From Caulobacteraceae bacterium (GTDB taxonomy: Bacteria > Pseudomonadota > Alphaproteobacteria > Caulobacterales > Caulobacteraceae), in assembly GCA_027487945.1 (NCBI GenBank), contig JAIYCQ010000020.1:1-38972 (forward strand): a stretch of DNA of 38,972 nt, written 5' to 3'. Below are positions 26,506 through 34,988 of the stretch, one piece after another (positions within the stretch are counted from its first letter, which is position 1; each line of letters starts with the position of its first letter). The notes beneath the pieces are model-generated. The model was not told where the DNA came from. It did no database searches and worked only from the letters and a program-made list of their open reading frames with translations. The position numbers and the translations under genes are program-made.

Positions 26506-26590
26506 TGTCTATCAACCGCGCTGGACGGAAGCGGATCGCTTCCTCGCAATCCTTGCCCTGAACGGGGTTAACGGCGGCTGAAACCCGGAC

Positions 26591-27985
26591 TCAGGTTTCG
26601 GCGCGCGGCAGGACGATCTCGACCTTCAGGCCGCCCATCGCGGAGTCGCCGAGCGTCAGGCTTCCGCCGTAGGCCCGCGCCAACTCGTCGACGATGGCGA
26701 GGCCAAGGCCCGAGCCCGGCGCACTCTCGTCCAGGCGCGCGCCGCGCTTGAGGGCGTCCTCGCGCTGGTCGGCCGGCAGGCCCGGCCCATCGTCCTCGAC
26801 CGTGACGGTCATCACCTCGGCGCCCGAAGGCGCGGCATTGACCCGCACCCTCGCCCGGCACCACTTCCCGGCGTTGTCGATGATGTTGCCGACGATCTCC
26901 ATCAGGTCCTGCTTCTCGCCGCGGAAGCAGAGGTCATCGGGGCAACGCCAGTCGATCTCGACGCCCTTGTCCTGGAAGATCCGCTCAAGGGTCACGGCCA
27001 GCTCGTCGATGACCGGTTCCACCAGGGTCCGCTCACCGTGCGACTGGGAGCGGGCGGCGGCGCGGGCGCGGCGCAGGTGGTGCTCGACGTGGCCGCGCAT
27101 GGCCTCGGCCTGACGGGTCACGACCTCCGACAGCTGGCCCGGCTGCTGCACCGCCTCGGTCAGCATGACGGAGATCGGCGTCTTGAGCGCATGGGCCAGG
27201 TTGCCGACGTGGGTGCGCTGGCGCTCGACCACGTCCTGATTGTGCGCGACCAGCGCATTGAGTTCCGTGGCCAGGGGATTGAGTTCACTGGGATATTCAC
27301 CCGCGATCCGCTCGGCCTTGCCCTTTCGGACATCGGCCACCTCGCGGCGTAGCTGGAACAGCGGCTGCAGACCGATCCGGACCTGCAGGAAGACGCCGGC
27401 CAGGATGCCGCCGCCCAGCACGATCAGCGCCCCCGCCGTCAGCAGCGCGAACCGCCGGGCCTCGCGGTCCACCGGCGAGCGGTCCTCGGCGGCCATGATG
27501 ATCACGGGGGCGATACGGTCGCCGATCGTCACCTGCATCGCGCTGGCCCGGAGGGGCTGACCCAGCGGCCCTTCGGTCTCGTAGAAGATCTGCTCCCCCG
27601 GACTGGCTGCCACATCGGCGACGACAGCGTCCGGAATCTTCAGGTCCTGATCGAACAGAGACCGCGACCGCACGATGAGCCGGATCTTTCCCGACTCGCC
27701 GTGCTCGGCAAGCTGCCAGTAGCGGCCCGAGTAGACGCGCAGCGCCCTGGTGTCTGTCAGCGGAGGCGCGATGACCTTGCCGTCCTCGATGCTGATCCCC
27801 GCGCCGAGGCCTTGGGTCAGGTCGACCAGCCCCAGGTCGAAGCGGCGGAGCGCCGCCTGCTGGAAGAAGGCGGTCAGCGCCACCCCGGTGACGATCAGGA
27901 CGATCAGGCTCCAGCCGGCGGCCAGAAGAACCAGCCGCCCGACCAGCGAGCGACGGGCCAGCCCGGGCAGACCGGGTCGCCTCAC
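26591..27985 (-). CDS. Sensor histidine kinase (PhoQ-like) of a PepSY two-component operon
   Basis: 464 residues from a GTG at 27985 that overlaps the regulator stop (GTGA). TM1 about 15-40, periplasmic sensor domain of about 135 residues, TM2 about 179-202, HAMP-like linker, HisKA with THVGNLAHALKTPISVM (His 265), N-box GNIIDNAGKW, VEDDGPGLPADQRE and GSGLGLAIVDELARAYGG. The HALKTP form of the H-box is typical of PhoQ-like kinases. Catalytic residues are intact. The signal is unknown; the PepSY protein encoded first in the operon may modulate sensing. Confidence 0.94.
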   Translation of the reverse strand: MRRPGLPGLARRSLVGRLVLLAAGWSLIVLIVTGVALTAFFQQAALRRFDLGLVDLTQGLGAGISIEDGKVIAPPLTDTRALRVYSGRYWQLAEHGESGKIRLIVRSRSLFDQDLKIPDAVVADVAASPGEQIFYETEGPLGQPLRASAMQVTIGDRIAPVIIMAAEDRSPVDREARRFALLTAGALIVLGGGILAGVFLQVRIGLQPLFQLRREVADVRKGKAERIAGEYPSELNPLATELNALVAHNQDVVERQRTHVGNLAHALKTPISVMLTEAVQQPGQLSEVVTRQAEAMRGHVEHHLRRARAAARSQSHGERTLVEPVIDELAVTLERIFQDKGVEIDWRCPDDLCFRGEKQDLMEIVGNIIDNAGKWCRARVRVNAAPSGAEVMTVTVEDDGPGLPADQREDALKRGARLDESAPGSGLGLAIVDELARAYGGSLTLGDSAMGGLKVEIVLPRAET

Positions 27986-28659
27986 TCGGTCGCCTCACCC
28001 TCGAGCGCGGTGAGCCGATAGCCGAGGCCGCGCACCGTCTCGATGCGGTCCGGTCCGATCTTCTTGCGCACCCGGCCGATGAACACCTCGATGGTGTTGG
28101 AGTCGCGGTCGAAGTCCTGGTCGTACAGGTGCTCGACCAGCTCCGTGCGGCTGATCACCCGTCCCTGGTGCATGATCATGTAGTGCAGCAGCCGATACTC
28201 GAGCGAGGTCAGCCGTAGCGGCTCGCCATTGACGCTGGCCCGGGCCGAGCGCGGATCGAGACGCAGGCCGCCGCAGGCGAGGTTGGGCGTGGCGTGGCCG
28301 GCCGAGCGCCGCAGCAGCGCGCGCAGCCGGGCCAGCAGCTCCTCGGTGTGGAACGGCTTGGTCAGGTAGTCGTCGGCTCCGGCGTCGAACCCGGCGACCT
28401 TCTGGCTCCAGTTGTCCCGCGCGGTCAGGATCAGGACCGGCATGGCGATGTTCTCGCGACGCCAGCGCTCCAGCACCGACACCCCGTCGATCTTGGGCAG
28501 GCCGAGGTCGAGGATCACCGCGTCATAGGGTTCGGCCTCACCCAGATAGTGGGCCTCCTCGCCGTCGGCCGCATGGTCCACGGCGTAGCCGGCGTCGCCG
28601 AGCGCCAGCTTGAGCTGACGCGACAGGTCCGGATCGTCCTCGACCAGCAGAATACGCAT
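27982..28659 (-). CDS. OmpR/PhoB-family response regulator of the PepSY operon
   Basis: 225 residues from the ATG at 28659. Receiver domain with LLVEDD, phospho-acceptor Asp 51 (VILDLGLPKIDG) and Lys 101 (DDYLTKPFHTEEL), then a winged helix with SLEYRLLHYMIMHQGRVISRTELVEHLYDQDFDRDSNTIEVFIGRVRKKIG, the pattern of the QseB/PmrA/PhoP-like group. It is 7 bases downstream of the PepSY gene and its stop overlaps the kinase start. A direct repeat with 11-bp period upstream of the operon (29110-29129) is a good candidate for its binding site, implying autoregulation. Confidence 0.95.
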   Translation of the reverse strand: MRILLVEDDPDLSRQLKLALGDAGYAVDHAADGEEAHYLGEAEPYDAVILDLGLPKIDGVSVLERWRRENIAMPVLILTARDNWSQKVAGFDAGADDYLTKPFHTEELLARLRALLRRSAGHATPNLACGGLRLDPRSARASVNGEPLRLTSLEYRLLHYMIMHQGRVISRTELVEHLYDQDFDRDSNTIEVFIGRVRKKIGPDRIETVRGLGYRLTALEGEATE

Positions 28660-28666
28660 GCGGGGC

Positions 28667-29086
28667 CTAGTTCCTTCCGATGATCTGGCCGGTCGTCGCA
28701 TCGACGATGAAGTCGATGCGACGGCCGTCGTTGGTCTGCCAGCGGACGCGGTAGATCGGGCGGCCGCCGCGGTCTTCGAGACCGGCGTCGAGCAGTTGAC
28801 CGGGATTGGCGCGGGCGATGCTGCGGATGACGGTCTCCAGCGATACCAGTCGCCCGCCGCGGACGCCGTCGCGGGCTTCGCTCTCGCGCGGGCTCCAGCC
28901 GTCGCCCAGGGAGTTGCGGCTCCAGCCCGGCGGGCGGGACCGGTCGCCGTCGTCGCCACGGTCCGGCAGACGCCCGCGCGCGGAAACGCCGTCTTCACGC
29001 TGGTCACGCAGGGCTTGCGCCTCGGCGACGGCGGGCAAGCCGGCGCTGATCAGGGCAGCTGCGAAGAGGGCGACGAAACGGTTCAT
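28667..29086 (-). CDS. Secreted PepSY-domain protein, first gene of the two-component operon
   Basis: 139 residues: signal peptide (MNRFVALFAAALISAGLPAVAEA, cleavage near 23), a charged Arg/Asp/Gly-rich low-complexity stretch (about 25-80), and a C-terminal PepSY domain (about 80-139) with VSLETVIRSIARANPGQLLDAGLEDRGGRPIYRVRW and DFIVDATTGQIIGRN. PepSY proteins in this setting are periplasmic and thought to modulate the partner kinase or inhibit proteases. Gene order PepSY, regulator, kinase is common in proteobacteria and supports a joint function. Confidence 0.9.
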   Translation of the reverse strand: MNRFVALFAAALISAGLPAVAEAQALRDQREDGVSARGRLPDRGDDGDRSRPPGWSRNSLGDGWSPRESEARDGVRGGRLVSLETVIRSIARANPGQLLDAGLEDRGGRPIYRVRWQTNDGRRIDFIVDATTGQIIGRN

Positions 29087-29109
29087 ACCCGACGGTCTAG
29101 GGCGCCGAC

Positions 29110-29129
29110 GCTGAATGGCGGCTGAATGG
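29110..29129 (-). promoter_or_regulatory. Direct repeat, probable response-regulator binding site of the PepSY operon
   Basis: GCTGAATGG occurs twice with two bases between (29110-29118 and 29121-29129), a period of exactly 11 bp. In the operon's orientation this is CCATTCAGC twice, starting 24 bases before the PepSY start codon. OmpR/PhoB-type regulators bind head-to-tail repeats with about one helical turn spacing, so this is probably the target of the regulator encoded at 27982-28659. Seen directly; the binding is inferred. Confidence 0.6.
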
Positions 29130-29176
29130 GCGACTTATGGCGGGCCCGCGACAGCGTGTCACGCCTGGACGGCCCT

Positions 29177-30115
29177 CTATCGCTTGCGGGGCGAGTAGGG
29201 ACGCTCCTTGCGCCACTGTTCCGCGAACTTCTCGAGCGCGGGGTCGGCGATCTCCGGCAGGGTGACGATCAGGCGGGCGACCAGGTCGCCGCGCTGGCCC
29301 TTCGGACTGACGAATCCCCGGCCCTTGAGCCGCAGAAGCGCGCCGCTGTTGGCGCCGCGGGGCACGGACACGTTCACCGGGCCGTCGGGCGTCGGCGCCT
29401 CGACCTTGCCGCCCAGCACCGCGTCCGGCACCGACACCGGCAGGTCCATATGCAGGGTGTCGCCCTCACGGCGGTAGATGGCGTGGGGCTTGAAGCCGAT
29501 CTCGATCAGCGCATCGCCCGGTCCGGCCCGGCCGGGGGACCCCTGCCCCTTCAGGCGCAGGGTCTGTCCCTCCTGGGCGCCCTTGGGGATGTTCACTTCC
29601 AGAGTCCGGCCGTCGGAGAAGGCGATCCGCTTCTTGCCGCCGCGGATGGCTTCCTCGATCTCGATGTCGAGATGGGCGCGCAGGTCAGCGCCCTTGCCGC
29701 CGCCGAAGCCCCCGGCTCCACCGCCGAAGCCGCCGAAGCCGCCCCGTCCGCCGCGCCCGAAGGCCTCGCCGAGGATGTCGTTGATGTCGACGCCCTCGAA
29801 CCCGGGACTGCCCGGGCCTGGCCGGTAGCGGCCGCCCGAGGCGCCGCCCTGACCGAAGGGGCTGCCGCCGCCAAAGCCCGGGTGCTGGTCATGGCCGTCG
29901 GCGTCAATCTCGCCGCGGTCGAACTTCCGGCGCTTGTCCTCGTCGCCGATGATGTCGAAGGCGCTGGCCACGCGTTTGAACCGCTCTTCCGCGCCCGCGT
30001 TGCCCGGGTTCGCGTCGGGGTGGAACTGCTTGGCGAGCTTGCGGAAGGCTTTTCGGATCTCATCCGAGCTCGCCGTCCGCGGTACACCGAGTTCGAGATA
30101 GGGATCGCGCGCCAA
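29177..30115 (-). CDS. DnaJ-type co-chaperone without zinc finger (CbpA/DjlA-like class)
   Basis: 312 residues. J domain at 1-70 (DPYLELGVPRTASSDEIRKAFRKLAKQFHPDANPG with the HPD triad at 32-34), Gly/Phe-rich linker (about 78-140), then two C-terminal beta domains (about 145-300) as in CbpA, with no cysteine-rich zinc-finger region. It would stimulate DnaK ATPase and deliver substrates. The start is a TTG at 30115 with GAGGGG close before it; no better in-frame start exists. It is the first gene downstream of the GTA cluster, 56 bases past gp15 on the same strand, so late GTA transcripts could read into it. Confidence 0.92.
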   Translation of the reverse strand: MARDPYLELGVPRTASSDEIRKAFRKLAKQFHPDANPGNAGAEERFKRVASAFDIIGDEDKRRKFDRGEIDADGHDQHPGFGGGSPFGQGGASGGRYRPGPGSPGFEGVDINDILGEAFGRGGRGGFGGFGGGAGGFGGGKGADLRAHLDIEIEEAIRGGKKRIAFSDGRTLEVNIPKGAQEGQTLRLKGQGSPGRAGPGDALIEIGFKPHAIYRREGDTLHMDLPVSVPDAVLGGKVEAPTPDGPVNVSVPRGANSGALLRLKGRGFVSPKGQRGDLVARLIVTLPEIADPALEKFAEQWRKERPYSPRKR

Positions 30116-30171
30116 AGGCCCCTCGCAGCGGAATCTGAGCCGCCTGAAATAGAGTGTCCGGCCTCGCGATG

Positions 30172-33100
30172 CTACAGGCTGCGGGTGGTTGTCGCGCCGG
30201 GGCCCCAGACCGCTGACAATTGGGCCACACGCACCGTCACCCGGGGCGGCGCCCCCGCCGGAAAGTCCGTGGCCTGCATGACCGGGGTCCAGACCCAGGC
30301 GGGGGCGTCGGTCGGAACGGTCCGGACGACGGCCCCCCCGTCAAGGATTTCGAGGCGGTAGGCCTCCCGCTCCTCCGACAGCGGCGGCTCGCCGTCCAGG
30401 GCATCGCCGGCCAGCCGCGCCCGCCGGATCCAGCTGAACAGGATATCGCCGCCGGGCTGAGCGGTTCGCCGCAGGTGGCAGGGGCTCCAGGGACGGTCAG
30501 CGAGCCCGCGCCAGACGGCCTCGACCTGCGTCATCGCCGCACCGCCCGGCGGCCCGCCGGCCGACGCCGCGCGCCAGACCATCGGCAGGCCGCGCTCGGA
30601 CAGCGCCACCCCGGCCCTCGCCAGCCCTTCGCCCAGCAGCACGACTGGCGCGCCTGCGGGCGTCACGGCCGCCATGGCGGGGTCGGTCCCGGCCTGCCCC
30701 CGCAGCAGGCCCGACAGAAGCCATACGTCAGGCTCGACGGGCTCGGCGGTCAGGAACTGGACAATCTCCCAGTCGGCAGCCGCTCCCCGCACCGCCAGGG
30801 CATTGGCGCCGGCAAGGACGGCGGTTGGGGAACGGCTCTCCAGCGTCGCGCCCTCCAGACGCACCATCAGCCGCGCGGCGTGATCCAGCCTGTGCAGCGG
30901 GCCGGCAGCCAGATCCGCCAGCGTCTCGCCCATCGCCGCCGGCTGATAAATCCGGGCGCGGGGACCCAGGGCCTCGACCGAGGCGCCGGCATGGATGTCG
31001 AGGGTCCGCCACGGCTCGGCCGCGGCAGCGATCAGCGGCCGGTTGTCGGCCTCCGCACCCGGCAGCGCGGGCAGGTCGAGTACATGCAGCACGGGCGGGG
31101 CCGCAGGCTCGAGCGGCGGGGGCGGCGTCCAGCCATCATCGCCGCCGCCGCCCGGGACGAGGACCTCGGCTGGCGTCAGGGCTGCCCGCGGCCGTTCGTC
31201 GAGATCGATGCGGCCGACCCGCCATAGTCGGGTGTCGCCGTTCAGCCGGAGCCGATCACCCGGCTCCAGCCGCAGCGCGTCGAGCGGCGCCAGGTTGATC
31301 GCGACGTCTTCCATGGCCGAGACCCCGCGCGCCAGCAGGCGGCGACCGACGCTCTCGGCCCGTGCTGGGGTCAGCACCATCGGCAGATCGGCCCGGGCGA
31401 CATCGCCGGTCCCGGCCGGGTCGCGGCGCACGGTGGCGCCGCCGACCTGGTATTCGGCCGTCTCGTCAATGAAGCGAAGGCTCAGGACGTCGCTGGGGGC
31501 CTCGAAGGTGCGGGACGCCTCCAGCGCCGCACGCTCATGCGGCAGGGCCAAGGCTTCGGCCTCGAGCGTCAGGGCGGCGGCGCCGTCGCGGGCGATCAGG
31601 GTCACCCGGCCGCCCCGCTCCGCCGGGTCGAAGGCGAACGCCCCGGCCAGCGGCTCCAGCGCATCGCGCAGACGGGACGGCTGATCGAGGACAAAGCCGG
31701 TGACCACGCCGCCGACGTCGCCCGGATCGATGTGCACCCGGGCGCGCAGGCCCAGCTCGACCACCAGGTCGGCCAGCGGCGCGGCGCCGAGGCGGCCGTT
31801 CAGCCAGTGTCCGCGCGCCCAGTTGGCGGCGTCCGACCAGATGTTGGCGCGGGCGGGAAAGTCCGGAAACGGCCGGGCGTCCCAGCACCAGGCCCCCATG
31901 GCCTCGATCATCGGTCCGCCGTAGAGGGGCGAGACCGGGTTGGCGACCGGGTCGTCGAAGTGGGCGAGCACCGCCTCCAGCGCGCGGCGCTGGGCGTGGT
32001 CGTCGCGCAGGCCGGTCGAGAACGGCGGCAGGGCGCTTTCGCTGCTCTTGGGATCAATGAACAGATTGGGGGCGTTGGCGCCCCGGTCGACCGCCGGGCA
32101 GCCGAACTCGACCAGTCGGATCGGCTTGGAGCGCGGGATCCAGGCGGTGGGGGTCGTATCGCGAACGCCGCCGGGCCGGTTGTGATGGGCATGGCTCCAC
32201 CAGCCGAGCAGATCCTTGGGCCGGAAGACCCAGGGCTCGGCATACGCGCCGTCGGTGATCGGTGTGCGGAGGCCGGCGGCGCGATCCTCCGGAGTCGCGT
32301 AGAACCAGTCGAAGCCCTCGCCGCCGGCCACGGTGATCGCGTCGAGGGCGGGTTCGCCGCGCCCGTCCGCAAGCGGCGGATAGAAGTCGACGCCGACGAA
32401 GTCGATCGCCTCATCGGCCCAGAGCGGGTCGAGGTGGAACATCACATCGCCGGAGCTGTCGGCCGGCTGATGGCCGAAGTACTCGCTCCAGTCGGCGGCG
32501 TAGCCGATGGCGGTCTCCGCCCCGAGGGTGGCGCGGCAGTCGGCGGCCAGGCCGCGCAGGGCCTCGACCGCGGGATAGCCGCCGGCGCCGTCGCGGATCG
32601 TGGTGATCCCCCGCAGCTCCGACCCGATGAGAAAGCCGTCGACCCCGCCGGCCAGCTGCGCCAGACGGGCATGGTGCAGCACCATCCGCCGCAGGCCCCA
32701 GTCGCTGCCGTTGTGATCGATGCGGTCCCCGTCGATGACGATGTCGGCCGGCGTCGTCGAACCGAAAAGGGCAGGAACATCAGCGGCTTCACCGCTGATT
32801 CTGCCACGCCAGGGAAAGCCGTCGCAGTCCATCAGGATGAAGGGACAGAGGGTGACCTTGAGCCCTCGCGCCTTCAGCTCGGTGATGACCTGGACCACAG
32901 TCGCGTCGGCGGGAGTGCCCCCGTAGGCCGGGGCGCCCGCGATGCTGCTGACCAGACGGGCGCCGCCACGCTCCACGCCGCCGGCCCGCCAGGTCAGGGG
33001 CAGCGTCGACTTGGAGGCCTGCTCCACTCCCGGCTTGAACGTACAGGCGCCGGCGTCGAGGCTGGACCCGAACCAGGCGACGACCAGGGTGACCGCCGTC

Positions 33101-33876
33101 ACATTCGGCAGCTGCGCCTGCAGTTGGTCGAGCGAGACCAGAAGGTCGGGTCGACCCTCGACGTTGTTGACGTTCTCGACGCCGAACCGGGTCAGGCCGT
33201 CGCGGCGCTGGACGGCCTGGGTGGCGTAGGCGAACTCGCCCGCGCCCGGGATCAGGCAGACGCCGGTCAACCGGTCCTCAAGCGCCGGTCCGCCGCCGCG
33301 CGGCCGCCGGAACACCTCGAAAGACAGCTGCGGCAGGCGGTTGCCGAACGGATCGAGCGGCAGGTCCTCGAACACGACATAGGCGCAGCCGCGATAAGCC
33401 GGCGCGGCGCCCTCCACCGCCTCGATCAGCGGGTCGGGGGTCTGGTTCTCGCCGCCCGTATGAAGACGCATGGCGACGCCGGTCAGGTCCATGGGCTTGC
33501 CGTCCGCCCAGACCCGCCCGACGCCGTCGATGGGGCCCTCGCAGAGCGCAACCGCGAAGGACAGGCTGTAGCGGTGCTCCACGGTGCGGGAGCCGCCCTT
33601 GCCGCCGCCAGCCTGACGCTCGATGCGCTTCTCGCGGAAACGGGCGGCCCAGATCACCTGCCCGCCGATCCGGGCGCGTCCAAACACCGCCGGCATCGGG
33701 GCGCCCTCGGCGGCGGACATCACATGCAGATCCTGCAGCCGCGGCCCGCTCTCGCGCGGCGCCCGGAGGGAGGCGATGGCGTACTGGTCGACCGCGCGAC
33801 CGACGACGCTGCCCAGGGTGGCCAGGGCATTGCCGCCCAGAGCCCGTCCGATGCCGGAAAGGATCAGCTGCGCCAT
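30172..33876 (-). CDS. GTA gp15: tail hub / host-interaction protein with TIM-barrel-like domain
   Basis: 1234 residues from the ATG at 33876 (MAQLILSGIGRALGGNALATLGS); the RcGTA counterpart is about 1300. N-terminal part (1-230) with LQDLHVMSAAEGAPMPAVFGRARIGGQVIWAARF, typical of the GTA and phage baseplate megatron start; a glycoside-hydrolase-like GTA TIM-barrel domain (about 290-640, with LVEFGCPAVDRG and FVGVDFYPPLADGRG); a tail domain (about 690-860, Phage-tail_3 type); and a C-terminal receptor-region domain ending WGPGATTTRSL. It forms the tail tip that contacts the cell and guides DNA passage. It is separated from gp14 by two bases. Confidence 0.93.
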   Translation of the reverse strand: MAQLILSGIGRALGGNALATLGSVVGRAVDQYAIASLRAPRESGPRLQDLHVMSAAEGAPMPAVFGRARIGGQVIWAARFREKRIERQAGGGKGGSRTVEHRYSLSFAVALCEGPIDGVGRVWADGKPMDLTGVAMRLHTGGENQTPDPLIEAVEGAAPAYRGCAYVVFEDLPLDPFGNRLPQLSFEVFRRPRGGGPALEDRLTGVCLIPGAGEFAYATQAVQRRDGLTRFGVENVNNVEGRPDLLVSLDQLQAQLPNVTAVTLVVAWFGSSLDAGACTFKPGVEQASKSTLPLTWRAGGVERGGARLVSSIAGAPAYGGTPADATVVQVITELKARGLKVTLCPFILMDCDGFPWRGRISGEAADVPALFGSTTPADIVIDGDRIDHNGSDWGLRRMVLHHARLAQLAGGVDGFLIGSELRGITTIRDGAGGYPAVEALRGLAADCRATLGAETAIGYAADWSEYFGHQPADSSGDVMFHLDPLWADEAIDFVGVDFYPPLADGRGEPALDAITVAGGEGFDWFYATPEDRAAGLRTPITDGAYAEPWVFRPKDLLGWWSHAHHNRPGGVRDTTPTAWIPRSKPIRLVEFGCPAVDRGANAPNLFIDPKSSESALPPFSTGLRDDHAQRRALEAVLAHFDDPVANPVSPLYGGPMIEAMGAWCWDARPFPDFPARANIWSDAANWARGHWLNGRLGAAPLADLVVELGLRARVHIDPGDVGGVVTGFVLDQPSRLRDALEPLAGAFAFDPAERGGRVTLIARDGAAALTLEAEALALPHERAALEASRTFEAPSDVLSLRFIDETAEYQVGGATVRRDPAGTGDVARADLPMVLTPARAESVGRRLLARGVSAMEDVAINLAPLDALRLEPGDRLRLNGDTRLWRVGRIDLDERPRAALTPAEVLVPGGGGDDGWTPPPPLEPAAPPVLHVLDLPALPGAEADNRPLIAAAAEPWRTLDIHAGASVEALGPRARIYQPAAMGETLADLAAGPLHRLDHAARLMVRLEGATLESRSPTAVLAGANALAVRGAAADWEIVQFLTAEPVEPDVWLLSGLLRGQAGTDPAMAAVTPAGAPVVLLGEGLARAGVALSERGLPMVWRAASAGGPPGGAAMTQVEAVWRGLADRPWSPCHLRRTAQPGGDILFSWIRRARLAGDALDGEPPLSEEREAYRLEILDGGAVVRTVPTDAPAWVWTPVMQATDFPAGAPPRVTVRVAQLSAVWGPGATTTRSL

Positions 33877-33878
33877 GG

Positions 33879-34349
33879 CTATTCGTCGCTCACATGGGGG
33901 AAGGCGAAGGCAGCCACGAGCCGGCGACGCCACCAGGGACCCAGCCAGCTCTCCACCACCGCCCGCCCCCAGTAGGCGTGGATGATGCGGGGCTCGGGAT
34001 CGCCCGGTCGGGCGGCGGAGACGATGGCGCAGTGTTTGACGCAGGCGTCCGGACTCATGCGGAACAGCAGCACATCGCCGGCACGGACGGCGCCCGGCGG
34101 CGCCGGGACCAGATGGCGGACGGCGGCGCCCAGCAAGGTCTCGGCGACACCGGTCTCGGCCCAGTCGGGCCGGTAGGGCGGCGGGATCTCCGGCTCGGCG
34201 CCGTAAAGCTCGCGCCAGACGCCGCGCACCAGCCCCAGGCAGTCGCAGCCGACTCCCTTCAACGACGCCTGATGGCGATAGGGCGTGCCGAGCCAGGCCC
34301 GGGCCGCGAGAACGATGCGCGCCCTATCCACGGCGACTGCTCCCGTCAT
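33879..34349 (-). CDS. GTA gp14: NlpC/P60-type cell-wall peptidase
   Basis: 156 residues from the ATG at 34349, which has GAGG nine bases before it; a GTG at 34358 is an alternative. NlpC/P60 fold with catalytic Cys 37 in VGCDCLGLVRG and His 106 in VKHCAIVSA. The tail-associated peptidase opens peptidoglycan during particle entry. The 5' end overlaps gp13 by 26 bases and it is followed directly by gp15. Confidence 0.92.
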   Translation of the reverse strand: MTGAVAVDRARIVLAARAWLGTPYRHQASLKGVGCDCLGLVRGVWRELYGAEPEIPPPYRPDWAETGVAETLLGAAVRHLVPAPPGAVRAGDVLLFRMSPDACVKHCAIVSAARPGDPEPRIIHAYWGRAVVESWLGPWWRRRLVAAFAFPHVSDE

Positions 34350-34986
34350 GACGCTCACCCTCGGCCGGCCAGCGGCTCAGGAAGTCGTTTCCCGGGATGG
34401 CCGGAAAGCCCCGGAAGTTGAGGCTGTTGCCGAACCGGGCCCGGCAGGTCTCGAACCGCTTGTCGCAGCCGCTGCCGAACTCGGGATGGTCGGTCGACAC
34501 GCGGCATCGCCCGTCGCCGAGGTTGGCGTCACAGATCCGGCTGTAGCTGCGGCCCGCCACCCGCTCCAGCTCGGCCAGCGGCCCTTCCAGATCGGCGGTG
34601 AAGGCTTCGCCGTCGCGGCGAACGCGGCTGATCCTTGCGGTCCACAGCGGAACGAACAGGTGCGGCGCGGTCCAGTCGACGCGGCAACAGTCCACCACGG
34701 CGCCATCGTAGAGACCGGCCTCCAGGTCGGCGACGTCCAGACCCTCGGCGGCCAGCACCCCGGCCGCGACCATGGCCCCGGCCTCTCCGGCGCCCAGTCC
34801 TGCGCCCGTCGCCCCGCCGGTCCAGCCGTCTGCGGCCCGGTAGAGCAGGCCCTCGTGGGACAGGTCGCGGTCATGGTCGGTGAAGCCGCTGACGGCCCCG
34901 TCGGCCCGGGTCAGCCGCCAGACATGACAGAGGGTCGCGGCCCCGGACTCGATCCGGGCCGCAAGGTCGGCAGGGACGGTTCTCAT
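34324..34986 (-). CDS. GTA gp13: tail hub protein, DUF2163 family
   Basis: 220 residues. N-terminal DUF2163 part (LAARIESGAATLCHVWRLTRADGAVSGFTDHDRDLSHEG) and the family's conserved C-terminus with CDKRFETCRARFGNSLNFRGFPAIPGNDF. Four cysteines in the C-terminal third (in SRICDA, GRCRV, GSGCDK and ETCRA) match those that hold an iron-sulfur cluster in the RcGTA hub, so this protein probably also carries one. Two bases separate it from gp12. Confidence 0.92.
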   Translation of the reverse strand: MRTVPADLAARIESGAATLCHVWRLTRADGAVSGFTDHDRDLSHEGLLYRAADGWTGGATGAGLGAGEAGAMVAAGVLAAEGLDVADLEAGLYDGAVVDCCRVDWTAPHLFVPLWTARISRVRRDGEAFTADLEGPLAELERVAGRSYSRICDANLGDGRCRVSTDHPEFGSGCDKRFETCRARFGNSLNFRGFPAIPGNDFLSRWPAEGERHDGSSRRG

Positions 34987-34988
34987 GA

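Noticed and set aside
31537..33975. 812-codon plus-strand open frame antisense to GTA gp15
   Set aside because: Low-complexity, Gly/Arg-rich composition and no ribosome site. gp15 on the other strand has clear family sequence throughout.
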